Positions 9,782 through 19,387 of a DNA stretch of 64,000 nucleotides are shown here, piece by piece; positions within the stretch are counted from its first letter, which is position 1; each line of letters opens with the position of its first letter. The position numbers were made by a program, and so were the translations under genes. The stretch is taken from the NCBI GenBank assembly GCA_019359035.1, contig JAHHIC010000035.1:1-64000 (forward strand). Reading direction: 5' to 3'. The notes beneath the pieces were generated by a model, which saw only the letters and a list, made by a program, of their open reading frames with translations, was not told the DNA's origin and ran no database searches. The stretch comes from Scytonematopsis contorta HA4267-MV1. Its GTDB lineage: Bacteria > Cyanobacteriota > Cyanobacteriia > Cyanobacteriales > Nostocaceae.

Positions 9782-10819
9782 TTATTTATGTTCATCTTGT
9801 ATATCGACTTTTTTGATTATTGAATCGTCAAAGAGAGATGTGGGGTCTATATATTTATTCAATAATTTATTATCAACCATAAATGTAGCAACATCTTTGA
9901 TTCGGTTAAGTGGTACAGTATCAATTTTGCTCAACAGGTTTTGGTTTTCTTGTAGTTCGGGAAGATGAATACCTTCTAATGATTTGAGAAACTGCTCTGG
10001 TGTCACTCCTTCACGAGGAGCGATTCTAAGAGCTGCATCTTGAGGATTTGTCTTTAAGTAATTTAAGGCACGAAAATAGCCATTAATTAAAGTCTGAGTC
10101 TCAGACTGACGCTTGCTTAAAAGATTTTGCCGCACTACAAGAACATCCAAAATTTCACCTGGAATTTGGCTACTGTCAAACAACAAATTAGCACCTGCTG
10201 CTAGCAAATTTGAACGAGTAGGTTCAAAAGTGACAACTGCGTCCACATTTCCTTGTTTGTATGCTTTTTCATGCTCTGATACTCCTAAAGAAACAATTTG
10301 AACATCTTTAGGTTTAAGTGCAACTTGTTCTAAGGCTCTCGTCACCACAAAAGCTCCCAAAGCGCCAGATTCTACCCCGAGACGCTTTCCTTTTATCCCT
10401 TGCAAGGTTTTAATCTCCGGTTTACCCAGAACCACATCTGCACCATTAGAGCTATCTATAATCAACACGATTCTGGCATCTGGCTGGGTTTCAGCAACTA
10501 ATAAAGCTTCATATAAGGTTAGGGTCACCGCTTCCAAATCTCTATTGCGGAAAGCACGGATTAATTCTGAAGCTGAGGGATAGTCAACTAAACGGATGGA
10601 CGAATCTTGGTAGTAACCTAAATCACGAGCCAAATACAAGCTTTCATAACCAGGCCACACAAGAAAACCAACCCTTAAATGGTCTGGGGGCTTCTGGATA
10701 CAACCTGTTAGGCTAAACGCAAGAAATATTCCAACAGCCATCACAAAAGTAAAATTTTTAAGGAGTTTTCTAATCCATTTCAGAAAAGATTTGCTCAATA
10801 TATATTTGTGAAATTTCAT
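9782..10819 (-). CDS. NitT/TauT-type substrate-binding lipoprotein
   Basis: A 345-residue periplasmic binding protein of the SsuA/NMT1/nitrate-sulfonate-bicarbonate class. A hydrophobic segment (about 23-40) ends in the lipobox LTGC, so it is probably a lipoprotein. The mature part begins DHLRVGFLVWPGYESLYLAR and includes KGKRLGVESGALGAF and AVVTFEP, typical of the family. No permease or ATPase gene is nearby. The next gene downstream is a membrane sensor kinase, so I infer a ligand-sensing rather than transport role. The ligand is unknown. Confidence 0.82.
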   Translation of the reverse strand: MKFHKYILSKSFLKWIRKLLKNFTFVMAVGIFLAFSLTGCIQKPPDHLRVGFLVWPGYESLYLARDLGYYQDSSIRLVDYPSASELIRAFRNRDLEAVTLTLYEALLVAETQPDARIVLIIDSSNGADVVLGKPEIKTLQGIKGKRLGVESGALGAFVVTRALEQVALKPKDVQIVSLGVSEHEKAYKQGNVDAVVTFEPTRSNLLAAGANLLFDSSQIPGEILDVLVVRQNLLSKRQSETQTLINGYFRALNYLKTNPQDAALRIAPREGVTPEQFLKSLEGIHLPELQENQNLLSKIDTVPLNRIKDVATFMVDNKLLNKYIDPTSLFDDSIIKKVDIQDEHK

Positions 10820-10958
10820 AATTACTGTGATGCACTCTGTAGTTTAACCTACTATTTTCATACTTTTGAACTGAAAGTTAAGCCGATTAAGCCGAATAAT
10901 ATGAAACCCATGCTTAAAAAAATAGTATTTTTTTCCACAAATTCTAACTCGCAAATAA

Positions 10959-11888
10959 TTATGCAATCAGACTTTTTTCTTCTTGTTTTAAGACTTGCAA
11001 GCATTCTTGTCGCAATTCTTGAAAAAGGGCTTGTTGTATTTGTACGAAAATCCTAAATCCTTCAAACACCAAACTACGGGTTTTCTCTTGCGGATATGGA
11101 GAATATTGAACAGCTAAATCTAATGCTTCCAAAGCAGCTTTATAATGTTCTTTTTCTACACCTGATTCTTGAAAACTTCCATGAATAGCTATCCAATACC
11201 AAGCACTGAACTGCTTACCATCCAATTCAACTTTACCGTGAACATCTTTAAGGTATTTATCAAAACCTGTACCTGATTTTTCGTGACGAACTACTTTATC
11301 TATAACAGTGTATTCACTGTCTGCCAGCATTTCTGAAGCAGCATGAAATCCCATTGCTTTAATTAATTCTTCGAGGTTGCCAGGTACTCCTTCGTAAGCG
11401 CTGACAGCATCAGTTAGTAATGAAGTAAGCCAATCAGGAATCTTCGCAAATTCATTTCTTTCTGACACGCTCAAACTAGCATAGTCAGCAACCGCTTTGA
11501 GAGTTGCCTGTGCAAGATTCCGATGAGTAAAACCTTTATAGCGTTTATCAGAATGTTCCTCTATGGTTGCAGAAATGACTCTGGCCGCAACTTTCAGTCC
11601 TCGGTCTGCTTCATCCAGAACATTACAGTTTTTATCTTTAAAAAGGTCACGTGATAAACCAATAGAGCTTGCAAGTCTTGCCACCAAAGGTCCTGCTGCA
11701 CCATTAAAATGGGTATAGCGCTGCATAAAAAGATAAAAGGCTTTGGGATTTTGAGTCGCAATTCGACAGCAATCCTCGACAGTTTGATTAATGGTAGAAA
11801 AATTAAAAATTTGGTCAAACTCTTTTTCAGTAAATAAATTGCTTTCCCCTAATGGGTATGCAAATTCTTGAAGAGGATAATTGGACAT
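10959..11888 (-). CDS. conserved hypothetical all-helical protein
   Basis: A 309-residue protein without signal peptide or membrane segment. I do not recognise the family. Predicted helices dominate. His residues sit in RYTHFNGAAGPLVARLA and GFHAASEMLADSEY, the latter followed by acidic residues, which is vaguely reminiscent of heme-oxygenase-like di-iron folds; this is only a hint. It stands alone, with AT-rich flanks on both sides. Confidence 0.6.
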   Translation of the reverse strand: MSNYPLQEFAYPLGESNLFTEKEFDQIFNFSTINQTVEDCCRIATQNPKAFYLFMQRYTHFNGAAGPLVARLASSIGLSRDLFKDKNCNVLDEADRGLKVAARVISATIEEHSDKRYKGFTHRNLAQATLKAVADYASLSVSERNEFAKIPDWLTSLLTDAVSAYEGVPGNLEELIKAMGFHAASEMLADSEYTVIDKVVRHEKSGTGFDKYLKDVHGKVELDGKQFSAWYWIAIHGSFQESGVEKEHYKAALEALDLAVQYSPYPQEKTRSLVFEGFRIFVQIQQALFQELRQECLQVLKQEEKSLIA

Positions 11889-12011
11889 GTGAATATCTTA
11901 TAATGAATTTTTACATTTACTGCATCACATTATGGTTAAAAAAAAGTATCAAATGTAACCGAAATTATACGTCTTTTTCGTTTAAAGAATAAAAATAGGC
12001 GCTAAGTATAC

Positions 12012-12052
12012 TGAGTGTTGACTGTTGGCTGTTGACTGTTGACTGTTGACGG
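12012..12052. repeat. STRR heptamer array, GTTGACT type
   Basis: Five GTTGACT/GTTGGCT units lie downstream of the second metallophosphoesterase gene. Confidence 0.82.
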
Positions 12053-12133
12053 AAAAGTATTCTCATTTTTCTCATTTCCATATTCTGCACAACAAGAACG
12101 AGAATTAATTTCATTTTACATAATCATATTCAG

Positions 12134-12979
12134 TCAACCGTCAACCGTCAACGTAATTACAGTCACTTCTGGGGGACAACATAGACGTCCAGGTGCATAA
12201 GTTCCCAACCCACGATTGACATATAATTGATTACTTCCCACTTGGTGATAGCCTTGTAGCCATTGCAAATTTTTTATACTTCCAGTTAAATCTTTTGCCA
12301 TAAATGGAATAAATCGTCGTAGTTTGTGGGGAATTCTGCGACGAATCTGACTTTGAAGTGTTATTAATTTAGTTATCGAACCAAAATAGGGAATATTAAT
12401 TTGACCCCCGTGGGTGTGACCCGAAAGCTGTAAATCTACCCGCCATTTTTTTAAAATTTCAGCACCATCTGGGTTGTGGCATAAAACTATACAGGGAATT
12501 TTGGGGTCTAGCTGGTTCATTACTGGTGTAGGATTAAAGTCCCGTGAACGATAATCATTTAGTCCTACTATTGGTAATTCTTTTCCTAATGGATAGGCTA
12601 TTTGATTACAAAGAACATGAATCCCAATATTAGTTAAAGCTGTCGCAACTTCCCCACTTACTCCTCTTTGATAATGTTCGTGGTTACCCAATACAGCATA
12701 AATACCGTAACGACTTTCTAGATGCTTGAGTTTTTCTGTTAGTTGATAAATATGTGTGGGTTTTCTGGTTATGAAATCACCTGTGAGAAAAACTAAATCG
12801 GGTTCTGCTTCATTACTTTCGATAATGGCTTTGTTTAATAACTCGTCACTTAAGCGCACACCATCATAGTGAAAATCCGACATTTGTACCAGTTTTATTC
12901 CTTGTAGTGATGCTGGCAAATCTGGTATTTCTACTGTCAATTTTTCAATACTTAATGGTCCGGTTAATAACCAATGCAT
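12134..12979 (-). CDS. metallophosphoesterase (YkuE/calcineurin-like), copy 2
   Basis: A 281-residue paralogue of the 5.4-kb protein, with the motifs DFHYDG, TGDFITR, GNHEHY, LCHNPD and SGHTHGGQI. The second metal motif has GNHE in place of GNHD. An AGGAG precedes the ATG by 11 bases. The last codons (TVDG and the TGA stop) lie in GTTGACG heptamers, so this paralogue also ends in a repeat array. The two copies are about 6 kb apart in the same orientation with unrelated genes between, consistent with an old duplication. Confidence 0.86.
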   Translation of the reverse strand: MHWLLTGPLSIEKLTVEIPDLPASLQGIKLVQMSDFHYDGVRLSDELLNKAIIESNEAEPDLVFLTGDFITRKPTHIYQLTEKLKHLESRYGIYAVLGNHEHYQRGVSGEVATALTNIGIHVLCNQIAYPLGKELPIVGLNDYRSRDFNPTPVMNQLDPKIPCIVLCHNPDGAEILKKWRVDLQLSGHTHGGQINIPYFGSITKLITLQSQIRRRIPHKLRRFIPFMAKDLTGSIKNLQWLQGYHQVGSNQLYVNRGLGTYAPGRLCCPPEVTVITLTVDG

Positions 12980-13086
12980 GACAAGTTTTTGCTCCTAGTA
13001 TCGTCGCGCTTATAGCTTAACCAATATTCATCGACTTAAATGCTTATCAGTATCTTTTAGAAAAAAATTATTGAAAACTTCATATT

Positions 13087-13131
13087 GTAGAGACGCGATT
13101 ATTGTAGAGACGCGATTAATCGCGTCTCTAC
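13087..13131. repeat. 28-bp palindrome plus an extra half-site
   Basis: GTAGAGACGCGATTATT is followed by the perfect palindrome at 13104-13131. It lies between the helicase and metallophosphoesterase genes. Confidence 0.82.
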
Positions 13132-13161
13132 AGGTTTTGGACATTCATTAGCAAAATTTTA

Positions 13162-15336
13162 TTAACCCAACCAGGTTGCTACTTGTTGTCTCAGTTCTTC
13201 TAAGTCTAAATAATCACTAGCATAAGCTTTACGTAAAAGCTGGTATGGTATAAATTTATCGTATTTTTGCATTTCTGGTGCTTCTGCGTCGCTTAATAAA
13301 TCCTCAGCGCTGATTCGTTGGTCGCATAAAGAAATAATTTCCAGTTCCAGATATTTAGATTTATCTTTTGCTAGTTTTACGATTAAATAATAAGGATTAT
13401 CACCACCGATACTAGTTATTCCTAAGGGTTCGCGACAAAATGTATTGAGTAATCTTTCTAAGGTTCTAAAAGCAACTGTTCCTACCCAAGGAAAGATACA
13501 GCATTTGCCTTTTTCTATTAAAACAATATTATTTTTATCTAATTGATATTTACGTGCCAGTTCTCTAACTATCCGCAATCGCTGCAAAGCATTTGTTTGT
13601 AAATAACTATATTCGACATCCTCAAATAAAATCTGTCGCATTTTTTGTAGAACTTTGGAATGAATTGAACCACTTCCACCACGCCAAAATATACTGGCTT
13701 TACCTTCGACTGGTTTAACAGATACTACTTTTTTCTTGAAATCTATTTCTAAAACTTCCCAAGTTCTACCGGCTAAAGAAAATTGCTTTCCTATTGTTGG
13801 AGGTAAAGATATGCTGCCAATTTCTGTAGTTGTCTGTTTGACTGCATATTCTACATTTTCCGGAAATACTGCATAAAATTGAAATTTATTGACTATTCTT
13901 TCTCCCGTTAAGCCAATAATTAATTTACCTTCTTCTGTTTTTTGGATATGATTAATATCAATTAAATAACACAGTAATAATTTATATTCTTCTTGAGTAA
14001 TTTCTTTAAAAACAGGTAAATTTAAAACTTGTTGAGCCAAAGTTGCGGGTGAAATTTCTGTTGTTGCTGCTAAAATGCTCATTGTTTGATGATAAAGCAA
14101 ACTTAATGGATATTTAATAGGCTTTATCGGTTCAATCCAACGCCCTTCTAAATATAGTTGAATAATGGCGATACTTTGCAACAGTTGCCAAGGAAATTGC
14201 TCTGGTAGCGGTGCTTCTTCTGAGACTTTTTCTTCTGCACAAACGAAACGCATATCCGCTGCAACTCCCCGTCTACCTGTACGTCCTAGTCTTTGTAGAA
14301 AACTAGCGACTGATGGGGGTGATTCTAATTGAATTACTCGCTCTAGTTGACCGATATCCACACCAACTTCTAAAGTTAAAGTCGCTGCTGTTACGGCTGG
14401 TTTATTTGGCTCTCGCATCGCATTTTCTGCTGAAGAACGTAAACTGGCTGATATACTTCCGTGATGTACGTGGTATATATCTGGTTCTCCTTCTTTGGCT
14501 GCTATTTGTCGTAACGATGCGATAATTTCTTCGGTTTGAGTTTTATTGTTGGCAAATATTAGGCATTTACGAGATTTTGTCAGGTTGTAAATATATTTAT
14601 CACGGACAGTTGCTTCTGAGTCGTCTAGTTCGTCTTGAATATAAAAATGTTCTATTGCGAGTTTGATTTGCCGTTTTACTCCTTCGACATTGGGAATAAT
14701 TACCTCTTTACCTGTTCCTGAACTCAACCAGTCTGCTGCTAAGGAATAATCCCCTAATGTTGCTGATAAACCTATACGACGGGGTTGATTTTTGGTGATA
14801 TTCTCTAATCTTGCTAGTTGACAAAGTATTTGGCAACCTCTTTCTGTGCCCATAAAAGCGTGAATTTCATCTATAACGACAAACTGCAATTGACCAAATA
14901 AACGCATTAGGTCATTGTGTTTATTTATTAATAAGCCTTCTAATGATTCTGGTGTAATTTGTAGAATGCCTTTAGGATTTTTTATTGCTTGTTTTTTTCT
15001 ACTTTGGGATACGTCTCCGTGCCAATGCCATACGGGAATATCAGCTTGTCTTAGTAAATCATTTAAGCGTTCAAATTGGTCGTTGATTAATGCTTTTATC
15101 GGACCGATGTATATTGCACCAATTGTTTGAGGTGGTTTTTCGTATAGCTGTGTCAAGACTGGTAGAAAAGCTGCTTCTGTTTTTCCGGATGCTGTTCCTG
15201 CTGCTACTAGTAAGTGGGCGTCTGTGTCGAATATTACTCTACAAGCTTCGATTTGGACTGGTCGTAATTCTGACCAGTTACTACTGTAGATGTATTCCTG
15301 GATGAAAGGTGCTAGTCGAGTAAATGTGTCGCTCAT
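13162..15336 (-). CDS. DEAD/DEAH-box helicase, Lhr-like
   Basis: A 724-residue superfamily 2 helicase. A Q-motif-like RPVQIEA precedes motif I GTASGKTEA (about 47-55). Then come motif II DEIH in VVIDEIHAF, motif III SATLG and motif VI QRLGRTGRRG. The C-terminal half carries further family-specific domains, with no nuclease motif I can see. The layout resembles Lhr-type or DUF1998-less bacterial helicases that remodel DNA or RNA-DNA hybrids. It is divergent from the ATPase/DUF4276-like pair, with 274 bp between, so it could belong to the same putative defence locus, but nothing proves that. Confidence 0.85.
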   Translation of the reverse strand: MSDTFTRLAPFIQEYIYSSNWSELRPVQIEACRVIFDTDAHLLVAAGTASGKTEAAFLPVLTQLYEKPPQTIGAIYIGPIKALINDQFERLNDLLRQADIPVWHWHGDVSQSRKKQAIKNPKGILQITPESLEGLLINKHNDLMRLFGQLQFVVIDEIHAFMGTERGCQILCQLARLENITKNQPRRIGLSATLGDYSLAADWLSSGTGKEVIIPNVEGVKRQIKLAIEHFYIQDELDDSEATVRDKYIYNLTKSRKCLIFANNKTQTEEIIASLRQIAAKEGEPDIYHVHHGSISASLRSSAENAMREPNKPAVTAATLTLEVGVDIGQLERVIQLESPPSVASFLQRLGRTGRRGVAADMRFVCAEEKVSEEAPLPEQFPWQLLQSIAIIQLYLEGRWIEPIKPIKYPLSLLYHQTMSILAATTEISPATLAQQVLNLPVFKEITQEEYKLLLCYLIDINHIQKTEEGKLIIGLTGERIVNKFQFYAVFPENVEYAVKQTTTEIGSISLPPTIGKQFSLAGRTWEVLEIDFKKKVVSVKPVEGKASIFWRGGSGSIHSKVLQKMRQILFEDVEYSYLQTNALQRLRIVRELARKYQLDKNNIVLIEKGKCCIFPWVGTVAFRTLERLLNTFCREPLGITSIGGDNPYYLIVKLAKDKSKYLELEIISLCDQRISAEDLLSDAEAPEMQKYDKFIPYQLLRKAYASDYLDLEELRQQVATWLG

Positions 15337-15345
15337 TGGCCTAAC

Positions 15346-15382
15346 TGTTAACTGATGACTGTTGACTGTTGACTGATGACTC
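15346..15382. repeat. STRR heptamer array, GTTGACT/GATGACT type
   Basis: Five heptamers just upstream of the helicase start, in the divergent intergenic region. Confidence 0.8.
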
Positions 15383-15610
15383 CTTTACCCCGAAATAATA
15401 TTTATTATGTATTTTAAAAGAAGAGCCATAGCTAAAATTTATCTGAAAATTGGTGTAAGCTTTAGATTGAGATAAGGTGAAATTTTTGTGAAGGCAAGTA
15501 ACTGGTATCCTTCCCTTACAGAATACTCCTCACCCCAAGTAAATATTGAGTAAAATCTTATCACGGTCTATGGATGAGGTTTTTGAAGTTGAGGTGAGTA
15601 TTGATAAATT

Positions 15611-17134
15611 ATGTTAACCCGATTAAAAGTTTCTGGTTTCAAAAACCTCGTCGATGTTGATGTCAGATTTGCTCCCTTTACTTGTATCGCTGGTGCAAAT
15701 GGTGTAGGCAAATCTAACTTATTTGATGCTATTAGATTTTTAAGCGCAATTGCAGACCGTCCTCTCATAGAAGCGGCTTTATCTATCCGTGATGAAAGGG
15801 GTCGCACATCCGATGTACGAAGTTTATTCCAAAGGGTTGGTGATGAATATGCTAACGAAATTTCTTTTGAGGCAGAAATGATTGTCCCTCATGAAGGGGT
15901 AGATGATTTAGGACAGAAAGCAACGGCTAGTATAACTTTCCTTCGCTATTCTATAATTATTTTGTATAAAGATGAGGACAACGTAAGGTCTTCAGGAACA
16001 CTACAAATCCTCAAAGAAGAATTAGTTCATATTAACCAAAGTGAGGCTACAAAACATTTACTGTTTACTCACAAGCCTAGTTGGCGAAAATCGGCAATAT
16101 TGGGACGACGTACATCGCCTTTTATTTCGACTGGAGAAAAAGAAGGTAATCGAGTAATTGAATTACACCAAGATGGAAGCAAAGGAAGACCATTATCTCG
16201 TTTAGCAGCTAGTTTGCCAAGAACAGTACTTTCCGTCGCAAATGCTGCCGAAAGTCCAACTGTACTACTAGCTCGTCGAGAAATGCAATCTTGGCGTCTG
16301 TTACAATTAGAACCTACAGCTTTACGTCAACCATCAGAGTTGACAGCTCCTACTAAGCTGGGAATGGATGGAGCTAATCTTCCCGCAACACTTTATTCCC
16401 TAGCAAGATTTAATAAAGAAGACTTGGAAAATGGTAAATTGCCTAATGAAGTGGAAGCACAGGTTTATAGCCAAATAGCTAATCGCTTAGCAGAACTTAT
16501 TGAAGATGTAAAAGAAGTAGGGGTTGACCGAGATGACAGACGCGAACTTTTAACCTTGATGGTTACAGGTCGTGATGGCACATCTCATCCAGCACGTTCC
16601 CTCTCTGATGGGACTTTGCGCTTTTTAGCTCTAGCGGTCTTAGCCAGCGACCCAGAAGCACAAGGTATTTTATGTTTGGAGGAACCCGAAAACGGTATAC
16701 ATCCAGAGCGCATTCCGGCTATGTTAAAACTTCTTCAAGATATTGCTACTGATGTTAATGAACCTCTCAGTCCAGATAATCCCCTTCGTCAAGTGATTAT
16801 TAATACCCACTCACCAGCTGTTGTTAGTCAAGTACCTGATGATAGTTTATTAGTTGCTGAATTAAAACAAACTGTCCGTTTTGGTCAAAGATTTAAACGT
16901 GTATGTTTTAGCCCCTTGAGTGACACATGGAGAGAGAAAGATTCTTCTGCTGTCAGCATAGCTTCTCGTGGCAAACTATTAGCCTACCTTAATCCTGTTA
17001 CATCTGAAAAATTGCAAACTGATGCGGACAAATACACTTCAAGCAAGCAAAATTCCAAGCATACGCAATATAAAGAACGTCGAGTAATTGACAGAGAGGA
17101 TGTTCAAGAACTTCTGTTATTTCCTACAGAATAA
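15611..17134 (+). CDS. AAA/OLD-like ATPase of a two-gene cassette
   Basis: A 507-residue ATPase of the RecF/OLD-like AAA type. Walker A is GANGVGKSN (about 28-36). An ABC-like signature region is RSLSDGTLRFLALAVL and Walker B is ILCLEEPENG (about 353), followed by a His switch region NTHSPAVV. There is no fused TOPRIM domain, unlike GajA. The stop codon overlaps the start of the next gene (TAATG), so translation is coupled. Such stand-alone ATPases paired with a TOPRIM-like protein occur in phage-defence cassettes (AbiL- or PARIS-like layouts). Confidence 0.85.
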   Translation: MLTRLKVSGFKNLVDVDVRFAPFTCIAGANGVGKSNLFDAIRFLSAIADRPLIEAALSIRDERGRTSDVRSLFQRVGDEYANEISFEAEMIVPHEGVDDLGQKATASITFLRYSIIILYKDEDNVRSSGTLQILKEELVHINQSEATKHLLFTHKPSWRKSAILGRRTSPFISTGEKEGNRVIELHQDGSKGRPLSRLAASLPRTVLSVANAAESPTVLLARREMQSWRLLQLEPTALRQPSELTAPTKLGMDGANLPATLYSLARFNKEDLENGKLPNEVEAQVYSQIANRLAELIEDVKEVGVDRDDRRELLTLMVTGRDGTSHPARSLSDGTLRFLALAVLASDPEAQGILCLEEPENGIHPERIPAMLKLLQDIATDVNEPLSPDNPLRQVIINTHSPAVVSQVPDDSLLVAELKQTVRFGQRFKRVCFSPLSDTWREKDSSAVSIASRGKLLAYLNPVTSEKLQTDADKYTSSKQNSKHTQYKERRVIDREDVQELLLFPTE

Positions 17135-17778
17135 TGATGAAAGAGTTACGCTATACTTTGTTGTCTGATGGTAGTTCAGACAGAGCATTAATACCTTTAC
17201 TTACATGGTTATTGCAAGAACTCCTTGCTGATTACGCTATCCAGTCAGAGTGGGCAGATTTGGGAAGATTACGTAATCGACCTAAAAATTTGGTGGGACG
17301 AATAAAAACGACTCTTGATTTATACCCTTGTGACTTATTATTTATTCATAGAGATGCAGAAAGGGAACCTCGGAATCGTCGTGTGGATGAAATTGGTAAT
17401 GCTATCGAAGAAGTTGTTAAATCAGTAGATGTGCCGCCTTTTGTGTGTGTTGTGCCAGTACGTATGTTGGAAGCTTGGTTATTATTTGATGAAGCGGCTT
17501 TACGTAGAGCTTCTGGAAATCCAAGCGGAAAAAATCCGTTACAACTACCAAATATTTCTAAACTAGAAGCTGAAGCAGACCCAAAAGAAGTTTTATTTCA
17601 AATATTACGTCAAGCTAGTGGTTTACCTAGTAGACGACAGCAAAAACTGCCGGTTCACCAATTGGTTCACCGTGTTGCTGAACTAATTGATGATTTTTCT
17701 CCATTACGTTGCTTACCTGCTTTTATTGCAATGGAAACTGAGATTCAAAATGTTATTAAAGAGTATGGTTGGTTGTAA
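17134..17778 (+). CDS. DUF4276-like (TOPRIM-related) partner protein
   Basis: A 214-residue protein resembling DUF4276/RloB-AbiLii-type proteins. It has an N-terminal LLSDGSSDRALIPLL, where TOPRIM relatives usually have EGxxD, an acidic motif LLFIHRDAE (about 69), and VPVRMLEAWLLFDEAAL, which is typical of the family. It overlaps the ATPase gene by one base. In related cassettes the TOPRIM-like protein is the toxic effector released by the ATPase on infection; that role is inferred here. The usual first acidic residue is Asp, not Glu, which may affect metal binding. Confidence 0.7.
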   Translation: MMKELRYTLLSDGSSDRALIPLLTWLLQELLADYAIQSEWADLGRLRNRPKNLVGRIKTTLDLYPCDLLFIHRDAEREPRNRRVDEIGNAIEEVVKSVDVPPFVCVVPVRMLEAWLLFDEAALRRASGNPSGKNPLQLPNISKLEAEADPKEVLFQILRQASGLPSRRQQKLPVHQLVHRVAELIDDFSPLRCLPAFIAMETEIQNVIKEYGWL

Positions 17779-17842
17779 AAGACTTTCAAATAAAAAATCC
17801 TAATTTCTCACTTTAATTAAATGAGCTATTAATAAGCAATTA

Positions 17843-17873
17843 ATGGGCGGGCAAGGATGCCCACCCCACAAGA
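17843..17873. repeat. GGGTGGGCATCC-family repeat
   Basis: One copy of GGGCGGGCAAGGATGCCCAC plus CCCACAAG. It can fold on itself. Other copies are at 36619, 40660, 42991, 54418 and 62299. Confidence 0.8.
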
Positions 17874-17894
17874 GAATTTAGTCCATTTATCTAG

Positions 17895-19115
17895 TTACGA
17901 ATTTTGCTCTTGCAATTGTCCCGTACGTATAGAGAGTTGCTGTGTTTGGCTTCCTCGTTGTACTTTGACTTGTAAGGATTGACCAACCTTGCTATCTTCT
18001 ACAATATTTTGTAACTGTTCCGCAGTGGTGACTTTTTGCCCATCGATTTGCAAAATTATATCTCCACGACGAATACCCGCACTTGCTGCTGGGGAGTTAG
18101 GTAATACTCGCATTACCAACACACCATTTACTTCTGGTATTTGGATTTGAGAATTGGGGTCACTATTGTTTTGTTTCGCTAACTCTGGTGTCAAACTAAC
18201 CATTTGTACACCTAAGTAGGGGTGAGCGACCCTTCCATCACGTTGTAGTTGAGAAGCTATTGACTTAGCTTTGTCGATAGGAATCGCAAATCCGATACCC
18301 ATACCATCTGCACGAATAGCTGTATTTATACCTATTACTTCCCCTTGAGCATTTAGTAACGGCCCACCAGAGTTACCGGGGTTGATTGCTGCGTCAGTTT
18401 GAATAAAGTCTAAGCGTTTGTCAGAAATACCTACTTGGGAACTCGGACGCTTTAATGTGCTGACGATTCCCAAAGTCACCGTATTATCCAACCCTAAAGG
18501 ATTTCCTACTGCGATCGCCCAGTCACCAACTTGTACATTAGCAGAGGAACCAAGGGGAGCAACAGGTAAATCACCTTTAGCGTTAATCTTAACTACAGCC
18601 AAATCAGTAACTTCGTCAGCACCTTGAACTTTACCCTCAAAAGTGCGTCCATCCTTGAAACGTACAGTTACTCTATCAGCTTTATCAACCACGTGAGCAT
18701 TAGTTAAAATTAAGCCACTTTTATCAATAATAAAACCAGAACCTAAGCCACGCTGCTGCTGACTGGGTAACTGTTGCGGCATATCCCCAAAAAATCTTCT
18801 AAAAACGGGGTCATCAAAGAATGGGTCCATACGGCGGGTCACTGTACGCTCTGTATCAATACGCACAACCGCAGCCCCAACACGATTAACTGCTGCTGTC
18901 ACAAAACTACTGTTCCCGACTGCTGCGGTTGCGGCTGATGGTCTTTGGGCGACTAGCTGAGGTGTATCAATAATTGCAGAACTGGGTGCAGGTTCGGCTT
19001 GAGAAGGTAATACCCTTAAGGAGCTAACAGCTAGCAAAGCTCCTAAAAATATTGCCAAAGCATGTGTACTGAGTTGACGTATAGACCGGGGTAATCTGGA
19101 GAGTCGCATAACCAC
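17895..19115 (-). CDS. HtrA/Deg-family serine protease
   Basis: A 406-residue periplasmic or membrane-anchored protease. Residues about 15-40 form the export segment. The trypsin-like domain has the triad His in [11 protein letters not shown], Asp in VTDLAVVK and Ser in [10 protein letters not shown]. One PDZ domain follows (about 295-395: [24 protein letters not shown]). Length and single PDZ match the cyanobacterial HtrA/HhoA/HhoB group, which degrades damaged envelope proteins and protects against light and heat stress. A HIP1 site lies at 18511. Which of the three paralogues this is cannot be settled from sequence alone. Confidence 0.93.
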   Translation of the reverse strand: MVMRLSRLPRSIRQLSTHALAIFLGALLAVSSLRVLPSQAEPAPSSAIIDTPQLVAQRPSAATAAVGNSSFVTAAVNRVGAAVVRIDTERTVTRRMDPFFDDPVFRRFFGDMPQQLPSQQQRGLGSGFIIDKSGLILTNAHVVDKADRVTVRFKDGRTFEGKVQGADEVTDLAVVKINAKGDLPVAPLGSSANVQVGDWAIAVGNPLGLDNTVTLGIVSTLKRPSSQVGISDKRLDFIQTDAAINPGNSGGPLLNAQGEVIGINTAIRADGMGIGFAIPIDKAKSIASQLQRDGRVAHPYLGVQMVSLTPELAKQNNSDPNSQIQIPEVNGVLVMRVLPNSPAASAGIRRGDIILQIDGQKVTTAEQLQNIVEDSKVGQSLQVKVQRGSQTQQLSIRTGQLQEQNS

Positions 19116-19277
19116 AACCTACATTTTTGAGTTTAATTAGTAAATTTCGTTATGAAATAATTTCTACTGTCTATTTTTACGGATTTGAGGATGTTTCCTC
19201 AGGATTGACGTGAGTTTTCGCCATAAGGTTTCAACTTTTATCGATAATGCTCCTAAATGCAGGTTAGCACAGACTAA

Positions 19278-19318
19278 GTGGGGAGTGGAGAGTTGGGAGT
19301 TGGGAGTTGGGAGTGGGG
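19278..19318. repeat. STRR heptamer array, GGGAGTT/GGGAGTG type
   Basis: About five heptamers upstream of the CsoR-like gene. An open frame extends into this array (GTG at 19307), which would give a false early start. Confidence 0.82.
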
Positions 19319-19387
19319 GATTATGAGGATGAGGGGGTTAAAAGCAGGTGTAAAATTAATGTATTGTTAAAGTTGTTATATCTATTG

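Noticed and set aside
19307-19387. Upstream extension of the CsoR-like protein
   Set aside because: It starts inside a GGGAGTT heptamer array and its residues are unlike the family.
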